Numbered from the stretch's first letter, positions 9,969-22,929 are shown. The stretch: 64,000 nt of DNA from Emiliania huxleyi CCMP1516 (GCF_000372725.1 NW_005198611.1:70946-134945); one strand, 5' to 3'. Translations and numbers: made by a program. The notes: generated by a model not told the origin, from the sequence alone.

Positions 9969-10395
9969 GAATTCCTAAATTATAAAAAGAAAGAAAAGGA
10001 GCAAAGGCCAAAGCATCCGCTCCTATCTCCACAGGAGAGATTGTGGGCGACGCGGCGCACGAAAACAGAGGGGGGGAGGAGGCGCGCGGCGTCCGGCGAG
10101 ACGGCACCTCGGCAGACCAGTGCGAGCACCCTCTGCCCGCTCGCAGGGCGTGCATCACCAGCACACACACAGACAGGACAAAACAACACGGGGACACCAC
10201 CGCCCTCGCCCAGGGATTCTACAACGCTGTCTTAAGGTCCGACAGGTTCGGCACCGGGCACCGCCTCGGTATACAAAATGCGCCTGGGGGCGGACCCTTA
10301 AAGATCACAGATCACATCTCTGTGTCACACAGGCACTGTGTAGAGAGAAAAATCTCTCTCTCTCTCTGTGATGCAACTCCTCGGGCGGTTTCTAT
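9969..10395. other. Intergenic stretch with imperfect hairpin
   Basis: No gene. The 10228-10310 segment has weak inverted sequence (TTAAGGTCCG against CGGACCCTTAA), followed by a CT-rich microsatellite at 10351-10370. Confidence 0.3.
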
Positions 10396-10488
10396 GACGA
10401 CGGGCAAAGAAAGAAAGAAGGGACAACCGAAGGGAGGGATGGGAGGACGGCACGCCGCCACCACACAGAGATTTTAAGACGACGGGCA
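10396..10488 (-). mobile_element. R2 short introner-like element with 11-bp direct repeats
   Basis: A 71-bp core (10407-10477) matches the R2 family in reverse orientation. It is flanked by an 11-bp direct repeat GACGACGGGCA (10396-10406 and 10478-10488), consistent with a target-site duplication. In its own orientation it runs from TTAAAATC through a GGTGGCGGCG block to a TTTCTTTC pyrimidine tract. Confidence 0.6.
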
Positions 10489-10624
10489 GGGGCTGTAGGC
10501 AGGTTTGCTAGGGCGCAGGCAAAATTCTTTTCGCGCACGACACGCGCGGCGCATGTAATTCTTTTCCCCGAAGTAAAATCGTTGATTTGAGTGCTCGACA
10601 CAGCGACCCTCGACCCTCGCAGAA

Positions 10625-11719
10625 ATGAGCAGCTGCTGGGAAGTGGCTGGCTGGGAAGTGATGAAACACTCGTGGCGCGGACGGCGAGTCCGAAAGATCT
10701 CCGTCCTCAACGACTTCATCACCACGGCGACCGAGGCCGGCCGCATCACAAACGCGTGGGCCACGGGCTCTCTGCTTTCGGTTCGCGAGGTGCATCTCGA
10801 CTACGGCTGGACCACGTCTCCCAACGATGGCGAGGCCCACTTTGAGCTCACATTTGTCGCTCGGCCCGCCTTCTGGTCGTGCGGCGGTAAGGATCGCGTG
10901 CACTTCTCGGCGGCGAGGCCTCATGCCGCTGCCATCCTGCAGGCCCTCCGCTCTCGCCTTCCGGCCTCGGTCGAGGCAAATTTCAACTCCGTCTCCTCCA
11001 CCTCTACCTCCGCCGCCGCCGCCGCCGTCACCCTTGCCGCCTCGGTCGCGTGCGCCACCACCGCCGCCACGCTCGCCTCTGTCGCCTCCGCCACCACCGC
11101 CGCCACGCTTTCCTCGGCAGAGGCACGGCGCTTCCAGCCGCCGCCGGCTCGGTCTCCATCTGGTGGCATGCGGCTCGCCACGTGGGCAGAGGAGGCGAGC
11201 GGACCGACCGGCGAACCGACGGGCGAGGCGGCAGTGGCCGATGGAGCCCCGGCGCCGCCGCCAGTCGCTGGCCTCTCCAGCCCGGGCGCGGCGCCGGGGC
11301 TGGAGACGCCTCGGGCCATCGAGTCGGCGGGGCGCGTGCGCGACTTCGTGCAGAAGGAGTTTCATGCCGAGCTCGACTTCGCGATCGAGTGCGCCAGGGC
11401 GGGCCTCGAGCCGACCGAGCGCCCGCCGCCCCTCTCGTCGGCTCTCGCTCCGCCTCTCTCGTCGCCTCTCTCGCCGCCGGTGCTCGAGTCGAACCTCTCG
11501 CCCGCGCTCGGACCGACTGGGGTGGCGACCTTCCCGCCGTCGACGCCGTCGAGCAGCCACTCCTCGACAAGCCTCGCGAGCCGCGCGCTGCGATCCGGCC
11601 TCCCGCTCACGCCAACCTCTGGTGCAGAGGCCCAGCGCCAGACGCCTCGAGCCGCGCCCTCCGCGAAGCCGGCTGCCGAGGGACACCTCGACCCGGTGGG
11701 AGCCGCCGCGTGGTCCTAG
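10625..11719 (+). CDS. RME-8/DNAJC13-type N-terminal PH-like domain protein
   Basis: A 364-residue frame from ATG 10625 to TAG. Residues 12-112 (EVMKHSWRGRRVRKISVL, then ITNAWATGSLLSVREV, then VHFSAARPHAAAILQALRSR) match the first PH-like repeat of the endosomal J-protein RME-8/DNAJC13/GRV2 (family pattern 'KHSWRGKYKR...VTN...MKFSS..R..ILTEALRFR'), which binds PI3P in animals. The rest is Ala/Ser/Pro-rich, apart from a charged helix (VRDFVQKEFHAELDFAIECA). RME-8 proteins are about 2200 residues with a central J domain. Here the frame stops and the next gene is on the other strand, so this is a stand-alone domain, a fragment, or a gene whose later exons I cannot see. Role inferred: phosphoinositide-directed membrane binding. 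Confidence 0.65.
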   Translation: MSSCWEVAGWEVMKHSWRGRRVRKISVLNDFITTATEAGRITNAWATGSLLSVREVHLDYGWTTSPNDGEAHFELTFVARPAFWSCGGKDRVHFSAARPHAAAILQALRSRLPASVEANFNSVSSTSTSAAAAAVTLAASVACATTAATLASVASATTAATLSSAEARRFQPPPARSPSGGMRLATWAEEASGPTGEPTGEAAVADGAPAPPPVAGLSSPGAAPGLETPRAIESAGRVRDFVQKEFHAELDFAIECARAGLEPTERPPPLSSALAPPLSSPLSPPVLESNLSPALGPTGVATFPPSTPSSSHSSTSLASRALRSGLPLTPTSGAEAQRQTPRAAPSAKPAAEGHLDPVGAAAWS

Positions 11720-12350
11720 GGCTGGCCGAGGGGCCGAGATGATGGCCCCCGACGACATGCACGCCCGTGCGAGTAGACCGCCCGCACGCGTCTCTCTCCG
11801 CGACACACTGTGCGTGGACTGTGGTGCAAATCTCCCCAGCATGTGAGAGGTGTCTTCTCTGCAGGCGCGTGGTGTAGAGAGGCGAGTCCCCCCCCTATGA
11901 CGCACACATGAGATTCGAGAGAGAGATGCGATGCGGGGGCAGTATGCACGAGCCACGAGCCCGCACGTGCCACGACGACCACACGCGTCCTCCGTCCACG
12001 GTCGAGACGGTCCACGAGAAAAAAAGTGTGTACATGTATGTGTAAGTCTAATAATGCGCATGTTTGTGTATCTTGTACTGTGTAGGATACCCTGCGAGCA
12101 TAAGGTGAATGGTGGTGACCGACCGTCTAGCGCTCAGACTCAGACACGAGACAGTGCAGCAAAATCGATCCAAAAAACGGCCCGAAGGCCGAAGGGCCAA
12201 AGCTGCGCGCACTGCGACTGGCACTGCGCCTCGAGCGCGCCGTTTAGTCTGAGGAGGGGACAGCTATAGGGCGTAGGGGGGGTGGGGGGCACCGCAGGTG
12301 CAGCTAGGCGACCGCCAAGCCCCGCGGCCGGCGTGGCGGCGGCGCGTGCC
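11720..12350. other. Convergent intergenic region, no feature seen
   Basis: Lies between the stop codons of the RME-8-like gene and the minus-strand CW gene, so it should hold both 3' UTRs. AT-richer around 12010-12110. Confidence 0.3.
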
Positions 12351-14705
12351 TCACTCCACCAGCCGCTCCTCCTCCTCGTCAAAGTCCTCCTCCGGCGCCT
12401 CGCACGTGCTCAGCGGCCCGCCGTTGAGCCGGCACTCCCACAGCGGCGGCAGGTCGTCGCTGCTCACCCCCACGAGCCGCCTCCACTTGCCGCAAGCGTC
12501 GCACTGCGCCCAGCTGCACTCGGCCGCCGCCCGTTCGCGGCACGCCTTGCACTCGCGCACCTGCAGCACCGCTTTGGTTGCGGCCACGACGCGCCACACG
12601 TAGCGGCACTTTTTGCAGCCGAGCACCGACTCGCCCTCCCGCCTCGGCCGCCGCGGCGGCGGTGGCGCCCTCGGACTCGCCGCGCCGCCACCGGCCGCCG
12701 CCCACTCGGCCGGCGGCTGCTGCCCGCCTGGCAACTGCCCTCCGTGCCACGTGCCGCCCTGGAAGTAGATCAGTTCGGCGGGAGACTGCATCGGCGCGTA
12801 GAGGGGGACCATCCCCGCGCCCATCCCCGCGCCCATCCCCGCGCCCACCGCCATCCCCGGAGGCACGCCCTGCGCGGCGAGGTGCGGAGGGAGACAGGGA
12901 GGGAGCACCTGCCCCGCTGCGAGCCCCGCGGCGTGGGGTGGCCAGTGCGGCCACGCGGGCGGACCGATGGGCCACGCGCAGCCTCCGAACGGCACCGCGG
13001 CCGCGGTGGGGAGGGAGGCGGGCCGGTCCCCGAAGCTTGGCGGCTGCACGCGCCTCGCGCCCTCCTTGCGCGCCGGCTTCCTGGCCGCCCTCTCGACGGC
13101 GCGCACCAGGCCCTGCACCACGCTCCGCACCTCCGACTCGGCCTTCCTCTCGGCCGCCCGCCGCTCCGACTCGGCGCGGCGCGCGTCGGCGCGCGCGAGC
13201 GCCGCCACCCGCTTCGCCTCCGCCTCGACCCGCTTCGCCTCCGCGCGGAGCAGCGCCTGCTGCGCCTTTGCCGCCGCCGTGGCAGCAGCAGCCTCCTCCC
13301 GCGCCACGCCGCGCTGCACGTCGCGCAGCAGCCGCTCGAGGACGGTTCGCACCTGCCCCTCCTCGCGCTCTGCCGCCGCTGCCGCACGCGCCGCCTCCCG
13401 CTCCTCGGCCGTGGGCGCCGCCCGCGGCCTGGGCGGCGCCAGCCTCTCCCGCACCTGCTGCGGCACCTCGACGCGCAGCTTGGTGCCTGGCGCCGCGCCG
13501 GGCGGGACGCCGAACTCGAAGGAGACGGGGCCGGAGGCGCCCTGCAGAGTGACGCGCAGCACCTGCGGCGCGTTGTGCGGCACGACCACGTCGACCGCCG
13601 CCGGCGCGCTGCTCGCCTCTGCCGGCCGGTTCGCGTTGACGACGCCCGCGACGAGGCCGTTGAGCACCGACCGGACCTCCTTCTCGGTGGCGCGCTCGGC
13701 GCGGCTCACGCGGGTCGCGACGTTGGAGCGCGCAAACTTGGGCGCCTCCGGGTCCGCGGCGCTCTGCTTCGGCGGCGGCGCCGGCTCGCCGAGCTCGAGC
13801 CCGAGTCGGCGCAGCGCCGCGTCGATCGCAGTCGGAGGCACGCCGTCGAGCAGCTGCGCGGCGCACCGCTTGCAGAGGCCGGCGCGGCTCGAGGCGGAAC
13901 GGAGCGTCGGGACGGGGGTGGCGCCGTCAACGTCGAGCGGCAGCGTCCGCTCACAGCACACGCACGTGCCCCCGTCCACAGACCCGCCCACCAGGCTGCT
14001 CGGCAGCTCGGCCGACCGGCGGGCGACGCGAGGCTTGGGCTGCGGACCTCCGCCGGCGCCAGGCTCCGCAGGCGCGTCGCGCTGCGCCGCGCCGGCGGGC
14101 TCCGCGGCCGCGGGCTCCACAGCCGGGCTCTGCCGCGGGCCCTCCTCCTCCTCCTCCTCCGGACCCGCACACGACGGGCCTGCAGCCGGCTCGGGCGGGT
14201 CTGCAGCCCCACCCTCGTCCGCCGGCTCGGAGCCCGCCGGCGCCGCGTCCGCCCCCTGCGCCCCGCCGGCATCGTCGCTCTCGGCAGGCTGCGGCGCCGC
14301 CTCATGCCTCGCCTCCGCCTCCTCCTCCGCCGCCGCCTCCTCCTCCAGCTGCTGCGGCGGCGACGAGTCGCCACCGGCAAGAGGTGCAGCGGCGGGCTCC
14401 ACCGCCCGGGGCGGTGAGGCGGCCGGCGCGTCGCCCGTCCGCTGTCTCACTCTGCGCTCGTCCGAAGGCGGCAACCGCTGCTTCCGCGCTCGCCGCTCGC
14501 TCGCGCGCTGCTGCTGGTAGCCGTCGATGAGCGTCGCCGCGCCGCGCCGAATCAGCTCTTCTTCGTCCTGCCAGCTGCTGCGATCGGCGCTGCCCGCCCA
14601 ACGCACCAAGTACTGACCGACGCCACCGCGGACGCGGTAGTCGAGAATCTCCTCCGCCGCGTCAGAGGGCGCGCCTCGACGGCCGGAACGGCTTGTACCG
14701 CCCAT
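12351..14705 (-). CDS. Chromodomain plus CW-type zinc finger chromatin reader
   Basis: 784 residues from ATG at 14705 (MGGTSRSGRRGAPSD). The open frame extends further upstream but without conserved content. Residues 16-65 form a chromodomain (AEEILDYRV...QYLVRWAGS...SSWQDEEELI). A Pro/Glu-rich linker and a Cys cluster (CVCCERT...CKRCAAQ) follow at about 240-290. A 'FEFGVPPGAAPG' segment near 400 matches a motif also seen at 56831. An Ala/Arg/Glu coiled coil covers about 435-545, then a Pro/Gly/Met-rich stretch. The C-terminus has a Cys4 module (CKKCRYVW...CKACRE) and a CW finger at 730-784 with its diagnostic 'WAQCDACGKWRRL', 'PPLWECRLN' and 'TCEAPEED'. Chromodomains usually bind methyl-lysine and CW fingers bind H3K4me, so a nuclear histone reader is likely. 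The direct target is inference. Confidence 0.82.
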   Translation of the reverse strand: MGGTSRSGRRGAPSDAAEEILDYRVRGGVGQYLVRWAGSADRSSWQDEEELIRRGAATLIDGYQQQRASERRARKQRLPPSDERRVRQRTGDAPAASPPRAVEPAAAPLAGGDSSPPQQLEEEAAAEEEAEARHEAAPQPAESDDAGGAQGADAAPAGSEPADEGGAADPPEPAAGPSCAGPEEEEEEGPRQSPAVEPAAAEPAGAAQRDAPAEPGAGGGPQPKPRVARRSAELPSSLVGGSVDGGTCVCCERTLPLDVDGATPVPTLRSASSRAGLCKRCAAQLLDGVPPTAIDAALRRLGLELGEPAPPPKQSAADPEAPKFARSNVATRVSRAERATEKEVRSVLNGLVAGVVNANRPAEASSAPAAVDVVVPHNAPQVLRVTLQGASGPVSFEFGVPPGAAPGTKLRVEVPQQVRERLAPPRPRAAPTAEEREAARAAAAAEREEGQVRTVLERLLRDVQRGVAREEAAAATAAAKAQQALLRAEAKRVEAEAKRVAALARADARRAESERRAAERKAESEVRSVVQGLVRAVERAARKPARKEGARRVQPPSFGDRPASLPTAAAVPFGGCAWPIGPPAWPHWPPHAAGLAAGQVLPPCLPPHLAAQGVPPGMAVGAGMGAGMGAGMVPLYAPMQSPAELIYFQGGTWHGGQLPGGQQPPAEWAAAGGGAASPRAPPPPRRPRREGESVLGCKKCRYVWRVVAATKAVLQVRECKACRERAAAECSWAQCDACGKWRRLVGVSSDDLPPLWECRLNGGPLSTCEAPEEDFDEEEERLVE

Positions 14706-16430
14706 GAGCGCACTGTTCGCGCTATGGGCCGTCTTGTTTCTTTTTTGTGAGATTTCCTCGTCCGAATTTGAAAAACTCTCATCAAAACGGTATCGCGGTG
14801 GAGTACTCTCTACTGCCCCTGTCGGTGCGAATGCGCCCGGCGGCCGCGCGCTTGGTGCCCACGTCGACCGGCTGCTCTCGCGGCGCCGAGGCGTACCGCT
14901 CCGGTCACGTCTCGCGCGCTGCGAGGTGCCTTTTAGCATGTGAGCGCTGGCTAGAGACGCCAGGAAGCTCGCTTCCATGCCTGCGGCCGCGGGCGTGCGG
15001 GCGGGCCCGCCAGGCTCGGCGAAGCTGCGAGCGGGTCTTCGAGCTCGCCGGCCGCGACGAGCCAGCATGGCTCGTCGCTCGACGGCAGCCTGCCCAGTAT
15101 GCTCTCGGCATTCTGTACAGCCTCGCCAAGCTCTCTGGGAAGGTCTGCAGGGCCAGGGCGGGCCGCCTCGGGCGCGATGGCGCGCTCAGTAGTACCATAT
15201 CTACCAGCTCTCCGATCGGGTCGCCGGCAGCGGGCTTGCGCGGCGCGCCGCTCGACGGCAGGCTGCTCCCCACCCTTTCAGCAGTGTCTTCTGCCTCGCT
15301 TCTCTCGCTGCAACCGCCTCCGGGGGCCGCCGGCCGCCTCGCTTCGCCAGCGCTGCCTACGCTTGCGACACGCGCGTCGGCGCGCCGCCCGCGTCGCCTG
15401 CGGCGGGCCCGCATAGCGCGCTGCTCGCCGGGGGAGTGCCCAGGGGGTTGTGGAGGGCAGCCTGCCTCACTCAGACCGCCGCCGACGCGGCGCGGGGCCG
15501 CCGTCGGCGCTGCTGCCGCGCACGCTGCGCTGTGGGCGTCACCATCGTGTCCTCTCATCGCCACTTGCCGCTCGCCGCAGCCCTTCCGCCTTCCCTGCCA
15601 TCGCGCAAACAAACACCCACACACGCACAAACACACACACATTGTTAGTCAAATCAGTAACCAGCCTCCGGCGGGGCCCCCCGCTACCATCCAAACCCGA
15701 GTACCGGTCTACTATCATAGATATAGAGGCTCAAGTGTGACATGAGTCCACACACATACGACAGTGTTACGAGCGATTCTAAGATCAGGTCTACCACTGG
15801 GCGAAAATCGGCCGTCCCTCAGTGCTTCCAGCCTGCCCGCTTCAGTTTCCTCAATTGGCTCGAATTTTGCTTAGTAGAAAAAAGAATAGCGCCGATGGCG
15901 GGCCGCGGGAGCGGGCATTTCGAAGTGGTCAGCGGGCATTTCGAAGTGGTTCGGCGGCAGGCTGCCACCGCTGCCCGGGCGCCCCGAGCGGCGGCGGAGG
16001 GCCGCCCAGGCCACCACCAGTGCCCCTCCCACCGGCGGCGCGGCGGCAGCGGCGCCGACCGCCCCTCCATCAGCGGTGGCGCGACGGCTGTCGTCGGGGC
16101 GCCGGCAGGTGCCGCGCGCAGAGGGTGCCACCGGACCGGCTGACGCGCGCCCGGCGGAACCTTCGTCGTCCATGGCGGGCCGAGCACCCCCGCGTCGCTT
16201 CTCGGCGCATTGGAGAGCAGAGGAAGCTGCTGGCGTCGCCGCTGGGATCGGCGGCGGCGCCAGCAGCGTTCTCGGATCTGAAGCCGACTTTGAGCGCCGA
16301 TCGATCGATCTGAGGGCTGGCCGATGGGTGGCGCTGGGACATCGCCGCCGCCGCGGAGGCCGGCGGCGACCAGAGGAGCGGTTGGGGCGCGTGGCGCATA
16401 TGTTACCTGCCAAGTGAGCATTCAAGTGTG
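14706..16430. other. Upstream/intergenic region without a convincing gene
   Basis: Long frames here on both strands are Arg/Ala/Pro-rich with no domain or conserved motif. A near-exact 19-bp direct repeat (GCGGGCATTTCGAAGTGGT) occurs at about 15912 and 15931. 15604-15643 holds short AC repeats. Confidence 0.3.
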
Positions 16431-16559
16431 CTTCGAGATTTATTCGAGATTTGAAACTTAGATTTTCGTTTCCAGCGGGGAGGTGGCAGACCTGATCTTA
16501 GAATCGCTCATACACATACACAAAGCAACTCTCACGACACACGGGCACCGGGTGGAGCG

Positions 16560-16890
16560 GCGGCGGCGGCGGCAGCGGCACGCGCGGGCGGACGGATTCG
16601 GACGGGGCGGAGCAGCGACCGCCTGGGCGGCCGCTGCTCTGTCTGCCTGAGCGCGCCGTCTGTGCGCAGCTCGAGCGCGGTCAGGTGCACAGGGAAGCGT
16701 GGCGGCGCGGGGAAACGCGGCGGCGGCGGCGGCGGCGGCGGCGGCAGCGGCACGCGCGGGCGGACGGATTCGGACGGGGCGGAGCAGCGACCGCCTGGGC
16801 GGCCGCTGCTCTATCTGCCAGAGCGCGCCGTCTGCGCAGCGCCGTCAGGTGCACAGGGAAGCGTGGCGGCGCGGGGACGCGCGGCGGCGG
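16560..16890 (+). repeat. Tandem duplication, 172-bp period
   Basis: CAGCGGCACGCGCGGGCGG recurs at 16573 and 16745, and the whole unit (through GGTGCACAGGGAAGCGTGG) repeats with small changes. Each unit has a GGC-rich start. There is no conserved open frame. Confidence 0.65.
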
Positions 16891-18279
16891 TGGCGAGCAG
16901 GCGAGCGGCCCGCGCGCGGCGAGGCGGACAGGTGATCGGCAGGCGGGTGATGGGCCGGAGAGTGACCGCGCCGAGCGATCGGAGGCGAGCCGATCGTCGC
17001 TCGGCCGCAGCTGACCTCGAAGGCGTGCGGAGCGCGACTGTCGGTGTCGGAGGGCGGCCGTCATGTGGCGAGGAGGGAGGACGACAAGTGCGCGTCGCAC
17101 GGGTCGCTCTTCATCGGCCAGTCGAGCGGACGGTAGCGTCGGTCAAAGTGAGGGCCGGTGTGGGCCGGTGAGGCCGGCGAGATTCGTTGCGAGATACGGT
17201 TCGCGCCCAAACACAAGTTTGGACGCTCTGTGGACGCGCCGCAAAATCAGGCAATTGGAAAGGGGGCTACTGGGGCGGCCAATTCACACCTCGCGGGACT
17301 ACTTATGTTTTCGTAAACGTAGTTGTGGCCCCCCGCTACGTCGCACGAGTGCAACCGGGTAGCGGGGGGCTAAAATTGAATATTCTTATCTTTTGCCTTG
17401 CCTCCGACGCTAGAGACAGTCACACCCCAGTATCAGACGAGGGGGAGTGCCCCCCTCCCCCACCTGCCCTGCTTACACAGGATAGCATGCCCCGAGAACG
17501 GCGACATTTGGCGGGGGGAACCAGGGAAGGAGGTTCGTTAGTCTTTCTTTTTGTCCTCTCGAGGGAATGTTCTCTCGACGCCCATGGCCTTTTTCTGAGG
17601 TTTCGTACTAATGACGTCCTTCTTGGCACTTCGGGCGTAGGTTGTGCGTATCTGTGGTGTCTAATTCCCTCGGTAATGTGTTACGGGTATCGGTCTCTGA
17701 GTGGACGCTATCTCTAACCATTTGATCTACGTTTGCCGACCTCGGCCGACGGCCTCTCGATGGTCGAGTGGCTTCCGGATCGAATCGGCGACTATGACCC
17801 TTATAATTTTTTCACACCTGGCGGGCCCAATTTTGCTCAGATGCCACCTCCGAATTCGAAATCGCGTCCTCACGCTTAGCGCTTGGTGTGCGTCCGTTTT
17901 TCGTATTATTAATTATTAATCATCGGGCGGCGGCGCGGCGCGGCGGCGGGCGGCGCGAGGCGCAGCGGGCGACGCAGGGCGGGTGGGGTAATTACTTATT
18001 AATTAATTAATTATTAATTATACTCATCGGGCGGCGGCGCGGCGCGGCGGCGGGCGACGCCGAGCGGGGCGGCGCGACCATCTGTACTGACCGGGGCCTC
18101 CGGCCTTTGAAGCAGGGCAGTGGTCGCGCCGCCCTCGACTCAAGGGGCTGACTTCCACCCGTAGCTGCTCAGGCCGGGGGAGGGGGAGAGGCCTCCTGTT
18201 CCTCGGAACGTGCGCGGGCGCCTCCTTGCCCGGTCTGCGATGTAGGGCGGTGGTCGTGCCATCGTCGCTTCGTACACAC
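16891..18279. other. Non-coding region with AT/GC bipartite duplication
   Basis: No gene recognised. At 17905-17950 and 18000-18055 a block of ATTAATTATTAAT followed by CATCGGGCGGCGGCGCGGCG occurs twice, an abrupt AT-to-GC switch. Around 17290-17700 the sequence is less GC-rich than the surroundings but has no conserved frame. Confidence 0.35.
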
Positions 18280-19050
18280 ACCCACCCCGCCGCAACCGTC
18301 GCCGGCGCGCGACACGTTCCCGTCGGCCGGACTGTCCTCGTCGAGTGTGTGCCGCCAAGGCGGGACGCACTCAGGGACAGTGCCGACGGGACGCGGCTCG
18401 AGGGGCGAGTCCCGCGAAGGCACGGCTGGCAACCGTGGCGCGGGGCTCGTCTTCGAAAAGTCGGGTATGGCTCCGCCCGCATCTCTCTCGCTGACACGCG
18501 CGCCCCGTCGACCTTACGGCGGGCGCGCTGCGGTCGCACGCCTCCCCAAGTCATATGCCACGGCGTGCGATCTAGATTCAGCACACGCGCCTCTGCTCGC
18601 GAACACTCATACAATGAATTGACATCTCCCATGAGTGCGAGTTAGGGCTAGCAGTAGGCCGCTAGCCTGTGAGGGAGCGTCCATAGACACCTCACAAGAC
18701 CCCACACACGGTCTCGTCCATGCCTTGCGGCCGGCGAGATTGCTAGAGGCGGAGCGGTCTGCTCTAGCCTCGCACGTAACTCCCTGTCGTCTTTTGTGTT
18801 GTTGTGCCCTTGTTTGTACCCTTGGCACCGTGTGTGCTGGGGGGGGGGGGGGGCGACAGGGGGGACGTGGCCCTGAGTTCTGTGTACGCCAACTCAGAGG
18901 GTGTGTGGCAGCCAGCTGGCTGTGTGTCTTGTGAGCCTGTTTGTGTCTGTGTGTCGCTCGTGCGTGTCGTCATCATCTGTCTCGCGTCCACCCATACCGC
19001 GTTGGTGTCCAGTCCCGCGAGCCTGGCTGTTCTTCACCTTCCTACCTAAC
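18280..19050 (+). mobile_element. Non-LTR-like dispersed repeat (family A, copy 2)
   Basis: Aligns over about 770 bp with 62169-62940: both start CGCAACCGTCGCCGGCGCG, share AGGGCTAGCAGTAGGCCGCT, and end CTGGCTGTTCTTCACCTT plus a short simple tail. There is a G15 run at about 18840. No frame is conserved between copies, so it is probably a non-autonomous (SINE-like) element or the 3' end of a LINE. Confidence 0.65.
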
Positions 19051-21125
19051 GCCTCTTACCTGTCCGAGACCTTTTGTTGAGAAGGTGAGCTGTGAGTGAG
19101 CACACACTCACACACACACACACACACTCACTGTGTTGTGAGTATCTGTGAGAGAGAGGCTTGTATTCGTTAAATGTGAGAGTTAACTCTGAGAGAGGCT
19201 TGTATTTAAAAGATTTTTTCCAATCCTCTATCCTGTTCTCCGCCCCGTTTTCTAACAACTTGTAACTTGTGCTTGACTCTTGAGAAAAAAAATTGCTAAC
19301 GCGAAAAACCGGCACACCAATCTCCCTTCCTCTCCCTATCCTTTCTTGGAGCTCTAGAGTCCACACCCCCCTGCCCCGGGATCGCGTACAAGCTGAGGCT
19401 ACCGTAGGCCACACTAGCGTCGCTGGGGGTTCCCTGCCCTAGATGGGAAGCTGGCCGCTGATCCGAAGACCGACTGCACCAGGGCGCCTAGATATACTCA
19501 AGGTGAGCGAGGGTGAAGTTACGCCTTAAATGCCTGTCTCTCTACTGTGGACCTTACTCCGAGCTCGACGGCTCCTCCTATTCCCCCACCCCCCCTCCCC
19601 CCCACTCTCTCCGAGTAAGGGCGTGCGCTACGTCCCCAAGGGGGGGGGGACGTGGGGGGGAGGTGTGACTTTTAGGTTGTAGCGTTTGGGTTTTTGTGGG
19701 GCACCCAAACGGTTTCGGTTTTCCTCCTTGGTGCCCCGAGTAGAGCGCGATCTCCCCTGGAGTCTGTCGCGCCCGTTCTGTCTAAGCTCGAGGTTCAACC
19801 TTCCAGTTGATCCTTATCGGACTGGTGAGGTCTGCCTAGCCGTCGTAGTGTAGTGCCTGGGGTGCGTCTGCGTCGGTGCTACACACACTCGGCAGGACGC
19901 TGCTGTAAATCGTTGCTGCTGGTCGTCGCTGTTTGTTAAACGATTTTCGCCATGGTGTTTTTTCTTTTTATGCTTATGGCAGTAAAAAGAAACGGAAACC
20001 TGTGCGGCAGGCGCGGGCTCGGTCGATATCCCATACTTCGACTCACATCTTCACTGCTGCGGTGTGTGCCCGGGGAGGCGCGGCGGCGGGGTGGATTGAG
20101 AAGGTCTCAGAATGCAGAGAAGCTGCAGGCGTGCAGAGGCGCGCGCTGCAGTTTCTCTGATCGGGCTGCTGGCGGTGTGCGCGAGACGGCGTGGTGAGGC
20201 GTGAGGCAGGCTATTGTAGTGGGGTGCGGGCTGCGTCTAAGCGTATGCGTGCACATGGTGCTGTATGCTGTGTGTGCAGGCAGGCTGACAGGCTGTGCAC
20301 AGCAGACTGGGCGGATGAGCGAGCGCGCGTGCGGGCGTGCGTGCGCGCCTGGGCCTGCGCGGTGCCGTCGCACTCGCGGCGCGTCCTAGTACAGCCGCTT
20401 GTGGGATGCCAGAAGCAGTCTGCAGAGCCTGCACAGGGCGCAAAAAGGCGCAGGTGTGCTGGTGAGGTGTGCTGCGGCGCGCGCGTCGCGGCGTGAGTGG
20501 ATATGCGGCTTGCTCTGGTAGTGCGAGGGGCGCGCAGCTGGTGCGGGCGGCGCGGGACGGCCATGGGGCGCCAGCACAGGGCAGACGCACATGGCACAGC
20601 TCTGAAATGGCGCTGCGCGTGTTTGCGTGCGCGCGGGGACGTACGCGCAGTTTTCACGCGGTGTGCGTGGAGAAGGGCATGAGAGGCGCCGGCCGCGCGT
20701 GTGTTGTCGTGTGGGAGTTCGGAGTATGCCCGGAGGGCGGGGTGGTTTAGGGCGACTAGACTTCGCACTGGCGCCGGAGGCCCCAGATATGAAGAAAAGT
20801 GCTTGACTCTTGAGCACTGGGGTGCATGTAGCTTGTCCGGCGGGTCGATTCCGCATGGTAGTTGGTACGGGACCCCTCGATCGATCTCCACGGAGCCGCT
20901 CGGTTCGAGAACTCTCTCAAGCCAAGTCTCAAAAGGAAGAAGTAGCGTCTAGCGACTAGCGTGCTCACACAAGAGTGCTGCTACGGCTTTAGCTGGTGCG
21001 CCCTCCAGCTACCCAAGCCTCAGTATCTCATCGGGCTCTGAGCACTGTCTCCCCGCAAAGTGCAAAAAAACGTCCACGTCCGGGGTGTATATCCAAGGCA
21101 AGGATGCAAATGCCGCCCGTCGCCG
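19051..21125. other. Non-coding region, no gene supported
   Basis: Contains a CA/CACT microsatellite (19095-19130), a duplicated GAGAGAGGCTTGTATT (19150 and 19190), C- and G-tracts around 19580-19660 and GCGC-rich stretches. Open frames at 20200-20900 exist on both strands and are Arg/Ala/His-rich with no motif, so I treat them as composition artefacts. Confidence 0.3.
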
Positions 21126-22850
<1,725 letters not shown>

Positions 22851-22929
22851 GAGATGAATGAGGCTTCCGGCCAGTCGTGGTTTCGTGGCCTGCATTGTGC
22901 GTTTTCTTTCTTTACACATAGTGCTCAAA

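Noticed and set aside
12282-14417. 711-residue forward-strand open frame
   Set aside because: It is the Arg/Leu/Pro-rich shadow of the chromodomain/CW gene on the other strand, whose minus-strand frame has clear domains.
20211-20891. 226-residue minus-strand frame
   Set aside because: His/Arg/Ala/Thr-rich, overlapping forward frames of equal length, no motif and no splice partner.
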